A stretch of 64,000 nucleotides of DNA from Rhodamnia argentea (Eukaryota; Streptophyta; Magnoliopsida; Myrtales; Myrtaceae): the NCBI RefSeq assembly GCF_020921035.1, contig NC_063151.1, positions 24,806,934-24,870,933 on the forward strand, read 5' to 3'. Shown here piece after piece: positions 11,090 through 23,345 of this stretch. The position numbers and the translations under genes are program-made. The notes below the pieces were generated by a model that did no database searches, was not told the DNA's origin, and was given only the letters and a program-made list of their open reading frames with translations. Within the stretch, counting starts at the first letter, position 1. Each line of letters begins with the position of its first letter.

Positions 11090-14000
11090 TCATGTTCTCC
11101 TGCGCTTGGGTGTCTTTTTGTTTGCAATAAAAGCAACGACCTCTTTCAAAGTGGCTTTTCTTCCTTCTTTGAAATTCCAGAGCTCGGATACGACATACCT
11201 TCCACTTGGATTATATTCGTTCACCTCTTTCAAAGCTGTGACAACTGCTGCAGAGACCTCATCACCCCACTCCTCCTTAAGCTTTTTTAGCTTTTCGTCT
11301 TCTTCAACAAGCATCAACTGCACAAAGATTATTACCATTACATGGTGGTAAAGGAGCAGAAAGGCATAAAAAAGGATGTCAATATTTAACCAAGACTCCA
11401 TTGAGTACAAGACAGCTTCTTATACCGGAAGCCTGGGACTTATGGGCAGTGCCAAATGAGAAGGAAAGCTAACCTACCTACTTGAATAAATAGGGATGGC
11501 GTGTTGCGCGATACAAGTTGCAGTCACATTTTTCTTAACACGATACATAGGAGGAGACTTACACCTAGCACTAATGCTGGCGAACCATGGCCTCAACCAA
11601 CCTGGCCAACCCAGAGCTCCAAATCATAACAGATTTTGAAGTCCTGAGTGATGTCCGATCAGACTTGGACAATCAGGATCAAACTACCACAATAAGCACT
11701 ATCACCACTGGAAATTTGGAAAAAAAGAAAAATACGAACATTTCATACCTGGGTTTTCCCATCAATCTCAATGGTCTTGAATGGATACCACTGCGAATTC
11801 ACCTGAGACTGCCACAGAGAGGCTAATGTACTGGCCTGCATTTGTGCTTCCTCATCTGAAAATCTTTTCTTGCAAGCAGTAAAAAAGGGCTTATCATCAA
11901 GCTCCCCCATTCTCTTGATCCCAATATCTGTGCATGCACCCAGCCGATCAGGCAGACCCTCAAGAAACAAAAACGATAAGTCAATATCGATTTCAATTCC
12001 GACTCCTTTTACCAAATTTAGGGCTATCTGCCAGCAACTTACATGATTGGAATCTGATGAGTATCACCCTATAAGAGGGGATTTCTTTTGGTAACATTAA
12101 AAAAAAATCAAGTCCATTGTATTCATATTCAACTTAACTTCAGGTTCAATTTGTCAAGTAAATAAAGGAATCTTCAGATACCACTCTGATCTGGGAAAAT
12201 TATGAACAAAAACTTTTCACAGAATGGAGAAAAGGTGCAATATTCAGTCAGTGCCAGTGACATAATTATACCCTAGTGTGTGGCTACGCACAGAAAATAG
12301 AGAAGGTACCTCAATCAATAGCTTTCGAGCTTCTTGCAGTTCATCATTGCTCTGGCGCTCTTTACTAATGAGGGTGCTATTTAGTTCCTCCAAGTCGGTC
12401 AACTCCTCCTCCTTGTCGTTCAGTTCATCCATCATCTCCTTCATCTTCTTTTGAACAGCTTCGTCATCTTGATCTTCAAGGTGCTTCATAACTTCTACTT
12501 TCCCCTTCAACTCTTCAATTTCCATTTCCAATTTCTGCTTCGCATCAAGCTGCCTTTCCAATTCAAGGATCTTACTTAGGGCCTCCTCTTTCTCCCTCTA
12601 GAAATCCCAGCAGTGTCAGTCATGTATAAAGCAGAATATGCTATGGTAAGCAAATGGAAGTTTTCTTCACTGGCACTCACACCTTTTGTTCTTCCACCAG
12701 CCTGAGGACATTTTCATCAGCTCTTTTCTGCTCCATTGATGCCAACTGGAGAGAACTGCTTTTGACAGCATTCTAGAAGGACAAATTAAGAAATCAGCAT
12801 ACATCTTGTCATGCAATCTTGACTAAGAACGGCATATGCCAATGGTTTCAGCGGACTACCAGAACCGACCAACTGCTAAGTTTTCAATGCAATTGTCTCG
12901 CCTTAGCGAGTACACAAAAGTAGGCACTCTTCTAATTCAAACATGTTGTTGTCCTTTTCTATCAGGCTCTTATTGTTTGGACAATAAAGAGCAACCGATA
13001 ATTTCCTTCTTAAGTACTATTCTGTAAGATGCATGCAGTAAAGATGCTTCCATGTGACATGTCTGATGACTACATAGCATCAATTGACGAAAGCACTAAA
13101 TTCGCCTGTATTTCTGCAAAATTGGTGATCGAGGCAGAAATGAATCACAGACCACCCTTAAAAAGAATTGCATGTGTAGCGTGGTTATGAAGGCTCCAAA
13201 GATATATTGATTTAGTCAGGTAGCCAAAAGGCAAAAGCAAGAAGTAAACAGTCTTGGCAAATAGTACTGCGTAACCTTTTTCTTGTCCTCATCCAGTTTT
13301 TGTCGCTCACGCTCAGTAAGGGTTTCACGTTTGTTCAATTCTTTGCTCCAAGAATCAATCTTTCTTTTCTTCTTTTCCAACTCATTGCTAAGTTTCTCTT
13401 GTTCTAACAATATCCCTTGTATTTTGTCACGTTGAAGGCGTTGCATCCTCCTTGTTTCTGGAAAAACAACAAAATACAAGAAAATGTAAGTCGCGTTTCT
13501 TTAATATGAGAGCATGTAGCAATCACATATAGAACCTAAAGCAGATTTAAGTTCTGGTGCCAGTATTAGTCTTTAAGCTTCTGGACAAAGTCAGCATGTG
13601 GAAAGCTCCCTTGACATAAGATCTCTTTAGCATGCAGCACTGACCACATAACTTTCAATAATTCATGAACTGCAGATAAAACTTGCACCAGAGGAACTAT
13701 GAACTGCATAGATGTTATGACGTACAATTTGATAAAAACGAGACTGTCCAAATACATATACGGACAGCACAAGCATATGAGAGAGAGAGAGAGAGAGAGA
13801 GAGAACCTTCCACAAAAGCAGAGTGAAGCTTGTCTTTTTCTTCAAGCATCCTACTCAGTGACAAAGTCTTCTCATTATACTTGGACTGTAATTGCTCCAG
13901 AGTTTCATTCGTCAAATCAATCTTGTTAGAAAGATGCTCGACAATTCTATGTTTACTTTGAGCTGCTTCCTGATTAATGTCCGAGATTGTCCGCAGCCTC

Positions 14001-14707
14001 CCTGTCTTGCGAAGGTAATCTCCCATTGGCCCATCCGCATCATAGTCATCTGACCGCGCACACCAGCCATATGTACTTGATCCGGGCTCTGTCTTCTGCG
14101 CATTCCAGCCCTTTCTACCGTGATTCCTAGTTTCAAATTCTTTCTCAAACTCGGTCGCATTAACAAATCCATGCCAATCATCATTGAATCTCACTACAGC
14201 TTTTGCTGACCGACCATCTACGTTCCGAAACATGTGGACTTCCAGAGGCTTGTACTTGCCAAACTTGGTCAGCCAATACGCACTATCTTCGAGTGCTTTC
14301 TCACTGCTTTTGTCAACGAGAATGTTGGCTATGACTCCGGTCCAAGGCCAGACAAAAACCTCATCTTGCTGAGGCGTTTGTGCAGCGGGTTGCGACACAA
14401 CTGGTTGAGGAGCTTGGTCTGCCTCACTGGCTAGGTCTGTCTCCAGGTATTTTGCCAAGGCAAGGTGGTTTGCCTTTTGTTTGCCACTTCTATTCGCAGA
14501 ACCTTTACCCACCCCTGCAGCATGTTGATACAATTCTTTATACCTGTAGTCCTGCTTTTTCTTGCCAGTACAGAAAGGGCATCTTAAGCTTCCATTTGGG
14601 CCTTTTACTTTGAGTTTTCCAGACCTCAATTCATCATAAGGTCTGTCTATGTGGTCCAATAACTCAGAATCACTAATATCTGATTCTTCTTCAGAGCTGT
14701 AGTCCAT
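11090..14707 (-). CDS. FDM1: FDM1/IDN2-type factor of DNA methylation (XS-XH)
   Basis: RNA-directed DNA methylation factor that binds double-stranded RNA with unpaired 5' ends and works with IDN2 downstream of siRNA production. Six coding exons: 14707-13807, 13457-13276, 12772-12683, 12597-12310, 11958-11749 and 11317-11090. They join to 632 residues, the normal FDM length. Order of domains: acidic N terminus ([15 protein letters not shown]), zf-XS zinc finger (C43, C46, H62; residues about 41-83), XS domain (about 113-225, with VMIVNIL-like core and GWCARSDDY), long coiled coil (about 240-490), and C-terminal XH domain ([33 protein letters not shown]). The first intron starts gttctctc, directly in a (CT)n tract. 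The leader probably extends to about 16.3 kb. In Arabidopsis the related FDM1 and FDM5 genes lie next to CAF1 genes, as here. Confidence 0.94.
13779..13804 (-). repeat. (GA)13 microsatellite = (CT)n at FDM intron 1 donor
   Basis: On the coding (minus) strand this is a CT tract starting two bases after the GT of the first intron's donor. The donor reads GAAG/gttctctct and lacks the usual gtaagt. Confidence 0.85.
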
Positions 14708-17150
14708 CTCCCGTTTGTTTCAGATCTAAAGAAGTGGAAAAGAAAATTGTTTCACAGATCAACAAGACACTGCATAAGCAGCAGCTTTCAGGTAAGAAAG
14801 TCAAGAAACAGTCACACCACTAATGCAGAAAAATAGAGCATGAAACTGGCTGATATAAATAAGAGGAGGATCGCTGGCCTAAACTGTAGAAGCAAAAGAG
14901 AAACTCAATGGAAAACGCAGCTCATTTGTCGTGCTTACTGTCAACCATCTGAATAAGGAAGCATTAACTTAATCATCTTCATTCAACAAAGATTGACTGT
15001 TACTGTGGAAGAGCAATGCATAGAGATATCTATGAATAGCCATCAAAGAGTGCAAAAGACCACAAGCTAGATTAAAAGGAACAGGATTCTAGATGATGGA
15101 TATTTAAACAAGACTGGCCTAAATTCTTGTATTGCATTTGGAAATATCCTTTTGAAAGTTTAAAACTGACAATGGGCTAGGAATAAGGGGGAGCAGAGCA
15201 AATAGTAACCAGAAGGCCAAAGAAGAATCAGCTATTTAAACTCACCGAGAATAAATGTAGACAAATAGTTAACAGTTGTATGATATAAGCAATACTGTAG
15301 GTGAACCCAATTCTGTTAGTTGATCTTCCCCACTGCAGCAAACAAAATGAGGATTCAGAAGAGGAATACCTAACAAAAGCAATAAATGAAACAAAGAGAA
15401 ATCTGCTAATTCCAGAAAACTTATTAAGTGGCCAAATGGATATTGAAATGCCGTGAATCTAGGGCTCGCATTCTGATTCAAATTACACTCGCCAACATAA
15501 TTTTCTTGACCTCCTTTCTCGAGATGAGAATGCAAAGTCATTTAACAAACAGAAATATAGAAGCACTTCCCACTGGTATTTCACACATAAACCCCCAACA
15601 AATAAAATCAACATCCGACCAAACACAAACTACAGGGCATATCTCAAGCACAAAAATTCGATTTATCCCGCAAGGCAACTAGACGTGTTAGAGCTTTTCT
15701 GGCGTCCGCTAAGAATAACTCAATGACCCTCAGCAACTTGTGTCCCCTTGATCAGTACATTCCAAAGCCAAATATAACTAAAGCTGTTCACAAAAATTCA
15801 CATGCAAACGGCACAGTCTCGTTTCATTTTTCTTCCCCCTCTTCCTCGCGGTGAAATCGATTAATTCACTGAATACGCCCTGGTTTGCCAGATTATTAAA
15901 GGAACCACACCACACCATCCCACCCCCACCCCCCAACACCAACCCCAAGAAACCCGACACTACTAACGGCGATGACGAGGTCGCTCCATCTTAAAGACAG
16001 CAGAATCAGCTCTAGCATGGCAGGAGACTGTGATGTCACGCATCAATGTCGTGCATGCAAGCCCACGAACAGGATTTCCAGAGACATTCCTGCAATCTCC
16101 ACACAAAGAGAAGAGCACTCACAAGAATCGTACCGTATTCCTTCTTCGATTGAGCTTTGCTTCGTCGATCGAGCTCGAACCGGTGAAACTTCCCTCGCAG
16201 GTTTTTGAAGAAATCCACTTCACCCAGCTCAGATTACCCACTGGATCCGAACCGGGAACGTAAGCAACAGAGCGATTCCAAAGGAAAAGAAGTTTGTGTT
16301 ACTTGGCAGATGAACTTGGTGCCGCCCTACTTCCCCTGGCTTAGGGTTTTTTTTTCATCTTTTTAACTTTTTCTATTTATTTTATATTAGAATTTTGGAA
16401 TTTGTGTTTCAGGAGCATCGATATCCGCGCAAAGGAAATAATCATTTAAAAAAAAGTTAATTATTTCAGTTTAATCAAAAGCAATGCAATTCACTCGATT
16501 AAATTAGGGATTTGAAACTATCTGGATATCGACATTAACATTAGAGAAACTAGTCGATACGCGTTTTATGCACGAACATTGATGATTCCTCGTATCGCAC
16601 AATGTCGACTTGGCCTCTCGGATATTGAAACAGGCAATCAACGCCTCCCTTACAATGTGCTTCGACTCTTGCCGTTCGTCCATGGCTCACCCTGAAAAAG
16701 GGAGAGAAAAGAAAAACAACACGAAAAACACAATTTCTGACTTCTATTTTTCGAACTTTTTCGGGAGATATTTACACGTGGGGAAACAATTAGAAAATTT
16801 TAGCAAATTGCGGTGTTCTTTGTACTTCCGAATCGAAAATTTTTAAATACCCATCTCAACGATTTAACAAGATGAGATCTTTTTCTACTGTTAGATGCAT
16901 TTGATGGGTAAATGCCATGTTCAGATTTTTCCCTTACGACTTTTGTGATTTCATCATTGAGATACCTTGATGACATGACATGCTTTTGGCTGATTCCATA
17001 CATTATTGTCCCTGAATTCTGTTCTTAGTTTTGGCGATACATGCAGTGATTATGGAGAACATGCAACATGCTAAGTAAGAAAAACTAAAAGTTTCAATCC
17101 AGATGTACTACTACTGATGCAGAACACAATAAGGCCAGGTCGGTCCTGTC
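14708..17150. other. FDM upstream region
   Basis: Region 5' of the FDM start codon. It probably holds a spliced leader and the promoter: GC content rises at about 15.9-16.3 kb, which would suit the transcription start. No conserved coding sequence seen. Confidence 0.45.
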
Positions 17151-17151
17151 C

Positions 17152-17571
17152 ATGCCTTCCGATCGTTCTTCTTCGGGGAGAGCTTCCAGATCTCGTGCCG
17201 ACACGAGTTGCCCTTTACTTGTCACGGTCCTTTTCCCCCATCGAACAGTGAACAGTGACCCGCAAGAGAGGAGGATTTGGGACCAGCAATGGACAGTTCT
17301 TACTTATCCATCCCAATGTAAAGCATTAACGTTCAAGGAAATGGGAAAGGTGAAGTGGAGATGGGCACTGAAACTATCATCTCCGATGATGGTCCTTTCG
17401 GTCGATCAGATATCGATTCATGGAGGATGTGATTGCCGCTGGGAAGAAGAAATCCCCCTGACTTGTAGCTGTTCTTCTCTGTTCGGATCTAAACTGACTG
17501 CAACAGTGGCAATCCTTCTCACTATGTCACCTAATCATATCCGGACTACAAACATTAGGATCATAGGTTAA
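17152..17571 (+). other. Unassigned 139-codon open frame
   Basis: An ATG-started frame of 139 codons with no family similarity that I can recognise. Composition is rich in Ser, Arg and Cys, with no clear domain, signal peptide or membrane segment. It lies between the FDM promoter side and the C2H2 gene. It is probably a chance frame, listed because it is the longest unexplained one in this interval. Confidence 0.15.
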
Positions 17572-18283
17572 ACTTAAGTTAATGAGCCATGAGTTTGTCC
17601 TTAAAAGAGGGATGATTGTCGGTAAACAGCTGACCCCGTCCACCAGCTGTGCCGTTCTTCGCTAAGGCCGTCCAAGTTTGTTGTTTGCGAATTAGTGCGA
17701 AGAACTGCATAAGTGCATGATGAACCCTTGAGTTAAAGAGGTAATGATGGCGGTTTTCCCACATAAGGATGGACCTGTAATCGAGTGCTTGAAATGACAC
17801 TATCAAACTCGGTATTCAATGGGAAGCCCCAGATGCTAAGCAAAAAGCAAATGGGGGGGGGGCTGTGCAGGAACAAGCCAAAGCTAGCATGATTAACTAC
17901 AAAACAGATAATAATCTCGTGAAGCAACCGTTATGATGTCCACATCAGTTGCGATGTCGAAAAGCCTTACTTTCCGCAGCAAATATGGTTTGCTCTCGAC
18001 TTAAAAAAAGAAAAACCATCATCAGCCAAGAATGAAGTGTCTTACATAGGAAGGCAAGTTTCAACCTTTCAGGTAGAAAATGGTTTACCTGAGTTAGTGA
18101 CCGTGCTTACTGTGAAGCTCGTTAAATTAATAGCAAAAGGGAACAAATTGTTCATATCCTACCTCTGCTGTCAAGCTAATTTAGACCTAAGAAAGCAAGT
18201 GTTACTGCCGAAATCACGAATCGCGAGGCAATAAACTATTCAATAGTCTGCCGATGCAAGGATAACAAGTAGATTTGGTTGGT
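17572..18283. other. Intergenic, nothing recognised
   Basis: Includes a run of nine or ten G at about 17853. No gene, structured RNA or element ends seen. Confidence 0.5.
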
Positions 18284-18367
18284 GAAAGGACTGGCATAGC
18301 ATTTTTAATTGGTTGGTGAAACCGTGAAAGGACTGCCATAGCATTTTTAATTGGTTGCGAATGCAGG
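18284..18367 (+). repeat. 42-bp tandem repeat, two copies
   Basis: Copies begin at 18284 and 18326. Each carries gaaaggactg(g/c)catagca followed by tttttaattggttg. Differences are few and lie near the end of the unit. Non-coding, about 670 bases upstream of the C2H2 gene. Confidence 0.75.
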
Positions 18368-18851
18368 TGTTGATAGACCAGGCGTTGTTCGTACATGAAT
18401 TTACTATCTGCCCAAGACAAGGACAGGAGAGTTCATGGGAGGATTTTGTACGGCCTCCTTTGAGTGCAATACTTTAAGAACCACAACTTTCCTACAGATA
18501 AAGTCCAAATCCACATGAGGAAAGGATCCAGAAAGCAATCTATACCTTGTACAATACTCATTCGTCGAAATTTAGAAGCGACCATGATGCATGAATAGAC
18601 CATTTAAGATGTCAAGCTGTCAAGTAAAACGGTGAGGTACAAGAGGTATAACGTTACGTTCGTATCGTATGCGAGAGAAAGAGAGAGATGCGCGAGCTTC
18701 TACTACGGTAGTTCAACTAGAAAAGCTTAGGACAGGCGAAAGTTTGTCTTTCCCTCTCTTCCCCCACCCACAATCATGTTTCCAAATTCCCTAATCCTGT
18801 TCTTTGCATATTAAGACATTGTAACTGCAATGCAGGGGGGATATCCTTCCA

Positions 18852-18858
18852 TATAAAG
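18852..18858 (+). promoter_or_regulatory. TATA box of the ZFP1-like gene
   Basis: TATAAAG, 184 bases before the ATG of the C2H2 gene, followed by a CT-rich leader. Position and leader length fit a plant core promoter. A GA-rich stretch at about 18673-18690 lies further upstream. Confidence 0.6.
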
Positions 18859-19035
18859 CCCCGAGCATTCATCTCTCTGCAATCTAGCGTTTTGTCTCTC
18901 TTGCTGTATTTAAATCCGCTCCTCCATCCTCACTTCACTTCCTCATATGCAGAGGGGGTTCTCCCTGATCGGTGAAGCATCATCACATTGTCGCTTCCTT
19001 GCTCTTTGCTATCCCACTAGGCCTCAAGAACTTCG

Positions 19036-19764
19036 ATGGAGTTCCAAAAGGTGGGGAATCAATCCCAAGATGATCACAGGAAACCGGACGAACCGTTCAC
19101 GAGTCCTGATCTCGTGCTGGATCTTAGCCTCTCCAACAACGCTTCAGATCAAGTGCCAAAGCGGGAAGCGACCTCCATCCATTGTTTCGAAGCGCATTCG
19201 CCTCCCGATGATGGCCCCCAAGACAACGAAACCGAGGTTCGAGTGTTCTCTTGCAACTACTGCCAGAGGAAATTCTATAGCTCCCAGGCACTTGGAGGAC
19301 ACCAGAATGCGCACAAGCGTGAGCGGACACTTGCGAAACGAGGACAACGGATTGGTTCCACCGCCACCTCTAATTTCGGCTATCCTTATTCACACTTGAA
19401 CCATTATTCCAGCATGGCTTCCCTACCTCTGCACGGATCATACTTCAGTAGATCACTTGGCATTCAGGTTCACTCAATGATCCCAAAATCGCCTTTTCTC
19501 TCATCAAACAATGGGTCCTCCCATGTCTTTGGTCACAACGGCTGGTTCGGACAAGCCATTGATCAGAAATCAGCGGTCGGGTGGCTCACGCGGACTAATC
19601 CAAGGGGTGGATCCACATTAGGATCATCGTCGGATTCTGCTAGATTGGAAGGTATTCAGAATTCTTCTGCCAGTGAGGGAATTGATGAACTATGGAGTAA
19701 TGCTGGTTATCTGAAGAGCAAACCAGATGAGATGAAGCAGATTGACTTGTCCCTCAAGCTATAA
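19036..19764 (+). CDS. ZFP1: Single C2H2 zinc finger repressor, ZFP1/ZFP4-like
   Basis: Nuclear transcription factor of 242 residues, intronless like most of this plant family. One finger at about residues 71-93: C73, C76, H89 and H93, with the plant-specific QALGGH motif in the recognition helix. There are two EAR-type repression motifs, LDLSLS near the N terminus (29-33) and DLSLKL as the last six residues, so a repressor acting through TOPLESS-type co-repressors is expected. The ATG at 19036 is the first in frame and gives the usual MEFQ-like start. In the family the role is in leaf, shoot, light or hormone signalling; which role applies here cannot be told. An AATAAA at 19989 may serve polyadenylation. 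Confidence 0.9.
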   Translation: MEFQKVGNQSQDDHRKPDEPFTSPDLVLDLSLSNNASDQVPKREATSIHCFEAHSPPDDGPQDNETEVRVFSCNYCQRKFYSSQALGGHQNAHKRERTLAKRGQRIGSTATSNFGYPYSHLNHYSSMASLPLHGSYFSRSLGIQVHSMIPKSPFLSSNNGSSHVFGHNGWFGQAIDQKSAVGWLTRTNPRGGSTLGSSSDSARLEGIQNSSASEGIDELWSNAGYLKSKPDEMKQIDLSLKL

Positions 19765-19988
19765 GCTAGCTAGCATTGCCTTTTGTTTCTATTATTATCA
19801 ATTTGGTTTTTCTTTTAAGGCATCAGTTCTCTAGTTAAATGCCTCTCATCAGTCCTTGATGGATCTTTTTGTAAATGCTTTTACTCTGCAAAAGCCTCTG
19901 AGAGACACTCTCTGCTTTCATTTTCTCATTTGCCAAATCCAATATGTTAGGCTGGAACTTGAACTTGTTTGAAGCTGGCTGTCCTAGA

Positions 19989-19994
19989 AATAAA
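19989..19994 (+). terminator. Possible polyadenylation signal of ZFP1-like gene
   Basis: AATAAA 225 bases after the stop codon. Plant signals are loose, so this is only a plausible site. Confidence 0.3.
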
Positions 19995-21456
19995 AGCTAC
20001 AACATTCCTTCCAAATCTAAACCAGTCTCTTTAAGTTCATTTGACTTTTGAAAGGACATTTAAGTTAATTGATTTAGTGCCTGCCCATTAAGTTACTCCT
20101 TTGTTGCTATTTCAAAATTTTGAAATTTGAACTACCATAAAGAGCCCCAATATGGGAAGAAGGGCAAATAAGGGGAAAGTAATAAATCAAATGACTCATT
20201 CAATTGTATGACTTGCAGCAAGCAGAATTTGGACTCTTGGACACTTTGGTGAAGTGATCTGATGTTCTGATGGGACACTAAACTATGTTGTCATGAAAAA
20301 GAAATGAAAAAAAACATAGTGATTGTCCTAAACATCATCATGCTTGACCCACTTGCAGTTGAAGGAGGTGATAGAAATTCCTTTTTTTATTGGATCAATT
20401 GAGTTAGGTGCAGTAGCCATGTGAATGTGAATGAAAGGTTACGTAATGGTGCTCAGCTATGCTATCACATCATTTTGCAATTTAAAATATGAGTTATCGT
20501 ACCATCTACTCACCGTGGATGGAATAAATTGAGAGTTCATTCGAAGTGTCAAAGTTTTTTCTATAATTTCGAAGAATCGTCGTATCTATCTATGTGTACT
20601 TTCACAAATAATTGACTTAAGGACTAAGTGGTTACCAAACTCGGCGAAGCAATTGTAATAAAATTTCTATATTGCTACAACTTACATTAATAGAAGTTTC
20701 TTGATGAATGAAAATCCTTTTTATCTTATGTAAAGAATGGAAAAAAAAATGTATGATCAAAGTGCTCATATAGAAAGCAAATGTCGTGCATGTTCATGAG
20801 CATTGACCACAATAAGATATATCAATTAGTTGAGTTGCCTAATTTATTCAACCGAAGGGTATAATTTGAATTCCACAGCAGGTGGATGGTAGAATAGGTC
20901 TAAAAATGTTGGTGCAAAAATCTTGATCATTTTGATTTGTTGCCCAGGAAAAATCTTCAAGCATGTGGCCCTCTTCATAGTGGGGCCAAAATCCACCTGA
21001 TGTGCACAAACTGTGAACCAGATTAGTCATAATGCACCAGGATTTGATAGGATCAAGACATAATGAAGTGGAAAATCCTCTAATCATGACAGTTAATTAG
21101 ACCAGGAAAATCTCACTTTGATAAGGACTTCAATGGAGTGGAGTGGAGTGAGACACAAGTCTGAGGATATGGAAGAGATTACAGAAAGTGGTGGGGAATA
21201 TTCACTCACCAAAGTAAAACCCCCCCTTTGCAAGTTGAGCTGTCTATTGTTTTGTGTTGGACTGCCTTAGTCTTTCTCTCACTTTTCCTAATAAAGAAAA
21301 CAGGGGAAAGGTTTGATTTTGCGCCAGGACCAAGGAACGCCCAAAGCTCTATTTTGGAGAAGGACCTGTTTCTCAGACAATGGAGCTATCATTTGGCTGA
21401 GATTAGGTGTGAGAGAAATTAAAGCAGACCCCTTTCTTCTATGATTATTATCATAT
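19995..21456. other. Intergenic, AT-rich, nothing recognised
   Basis: AT-rich spacer after the C2H2 gene. No coding similarity or clear element ends seen. Confidence 0.5.
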
Positions 21457-21802
21457 AGGACACCACAAAAAACCCCGATAAATTTTTTCCAAACTAATTT
21501 TTTTACCATCAAAAACTCAAAATTGGTGCACCCTCCGTTAGTTTCCTTCAATTTGTGTTAATACCACAAAAAATCTCAAACCGGTGCACATATAACAAAC
21601 GGAGGGCCAAAACCCAAAACTAGTACACCCGCCAACTGCTGTGTGTCATCTAACTTAGCAATTTGACGGTAAAATTTAACAAAAACTATTAGAGAATAAA
21701 TTGGTCACTAGTGTATCATTTCGAGGTTTTTGGTAGTCAAAAAAATTAGTTTGGGATAAATTTGTTGTGGTTGTACCAGTTAAGGGTTTTTTGTGGTATT
21801 AA
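21457..21802. mobile_element. MITE-like inverted-repeat element, about 345 bp
   Basis: The ends are imperfect inverted repeats. The left end carries accacaaaaaaccc then aaactaatttttttacc. The right end carries the reverse forms, ggtagtcaaaaaaattagtt and gggttttttgtggt. About 60 bases match per arm, with a roughly 20-base insertion in the right arm. Inside, accacaaaaaatctcaaac repeats part of the left arm. Non-coding and AT-rich, as expected for a non-autonomous DNA transposon. The target duplication could not be fixed, so the exact ends are uncertain by a few bases. Confidence 0.6.
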
Positions 21803-22469
21803 CCCTTGTTTTAGCAAAGAGGTTTGTCCTTATTTCATTAACTATGATGCAAAATCTTCATAAAACTTCAGATTAAGATGGACTGCATGTATGTCCCCTT
21901 CCAAATTTACAATTGCAATCTAAGGTTTGGTGGGATGTAATCATGTCTCAACAGTGGTATGTCACATGTTCTCTCTCTATCTCTCCGGTGTGATGATGGT
22001 GGTGGCTTGTTTTGAAGGATGGGCCAGTTGGGTGTCCGCCAATACGTGAGTCATTTTATTTCAGGTCCTTGTACACAACTTGTAACATAAACCACAACTT
22101 CTGTTTTTCATAAATGTTTGTTTCTTCTTTGATAAGCCATATGTTAGTGGTTAGAACGGTGTAATCAAACAATTAATTACGAAAAAGTATCAGATCATAC
22201 TATGTTTATATGTGATAAGATTACGAAAACATCGGATCATCTTATTGGGATGCATGTTTGGAAGATGAGAATGTTTAATATCTTCACAAAGTAGGAGATG
22301 TATATAAGGGCATTCCCATGCTTTTGACTTAGAAACCGATAGGTGTAGATTTAATTGCTGTCTTAGGGGATTCATATTTAACTAGGAAGCAAATAAAATT
22401 AAAAATAAAAAAAATTCAAAGTAAAAACTATCATTGTTTGGTCCTTTTAAACTCAAAGGTGCTTACTTG

Positions 22470-22762
22470 GAAGGATCGAGCGAGGGGGCCATTGTAGACG
22501 TTTGTTGAGATAGCCACGGGCGCCTGATCGACGATTTTACGCCGTCAATTAAAGCTTCATTTGCAACATTGGCGGAGACAACAACCCTAGTCGAAAGAAA
22601 ACTTGGAGATAGAAACAGATCACTTAGATATGATAGGTGGCCTTGCAAATCAATGCGCTTGTCAGCGAAGCCCATCTTCTTTGTGGGCCTTACTCGAAAT
22701 TAAAGGCGGTCCATATCAGTAGAGATGCAAATAAGGTGGCCGATTGGATTGCTAGAGCGTAA
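22470..22762 (+). mobile_element. LINE-type RNase H (RVT_3) relic
   Basis: Broken fragment of the RNase H-like domain found at the end of plant LINE polyproteins and in related host genes. From 22509 one frame reads DSHGRLIDDF then SIKASFATLAE, the central part of the domain. A second frame reads TDHLDMIGGL to LWALLEIK. After a one-base shift, a third reads HISRDANKVADWIARA and ends in TAA at 22760. At least two frameshifts separate the parts. No reverse transcriptase remains nearby. It could also come from a captured host RNase H-like gene. Confidence 0.65.
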
Positions 22763-23309
22763 AGGAGAAATAGCTTATCAAGTAATTGGGTTCTTTATCC
22801 CCCCTCAAGGTCTTTTGGATTTACTGTGCTCCGAAGCCCATGGACTGTATTCTCGAACTTCATTTGATTAAATTCAAGAGCAGTTTTATGAACCAAAAAA
22901 AAAAAAAAAAAACCTCGAAGGTGTCTGACGGCAAAAAAAAAAAAAACTCGAAGGTGGTGAAATGGGCTTTGCTGTAGTATTGAGCTATTCCAATTAGATT
23001 GGGCTTGATTTCCCTAAGTAAGAGGCCATGTAAAGCACCACCCAAATCCTAGGGCCAGTCAAGTCACCGACAAGAGGGAATTGTGTTTGATCGCAAGTGT
23101 TGTCTTATAAACTTAAGGTGTCCTTCTAAGGATAATGTTGCTTATTTTTCACCATAATATGATCATGATTAGGCTGCTTTCTTTCTTACTTATTTCAATA
23201 GAAAAATCCACCTATTGGTCATGAAGAGTAGGAAGTTCATGCTTGGAAGTTATTCACTTTCTCGTCATAATCGAAAATCGAATAATCCCTTAAGTCGATT
23301 TTTATTGCC

Positions 23310-23345
<36 letters not shown>

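Noticed and set aside
13715-13806. C-terminal extension of FDM exon 1 through the microsatellite
   Set aside because: It translates the CT tract as a Ser-Leu run. Family similarity resumes exactly at the next exon (ETRRMQRL), so this is intron.
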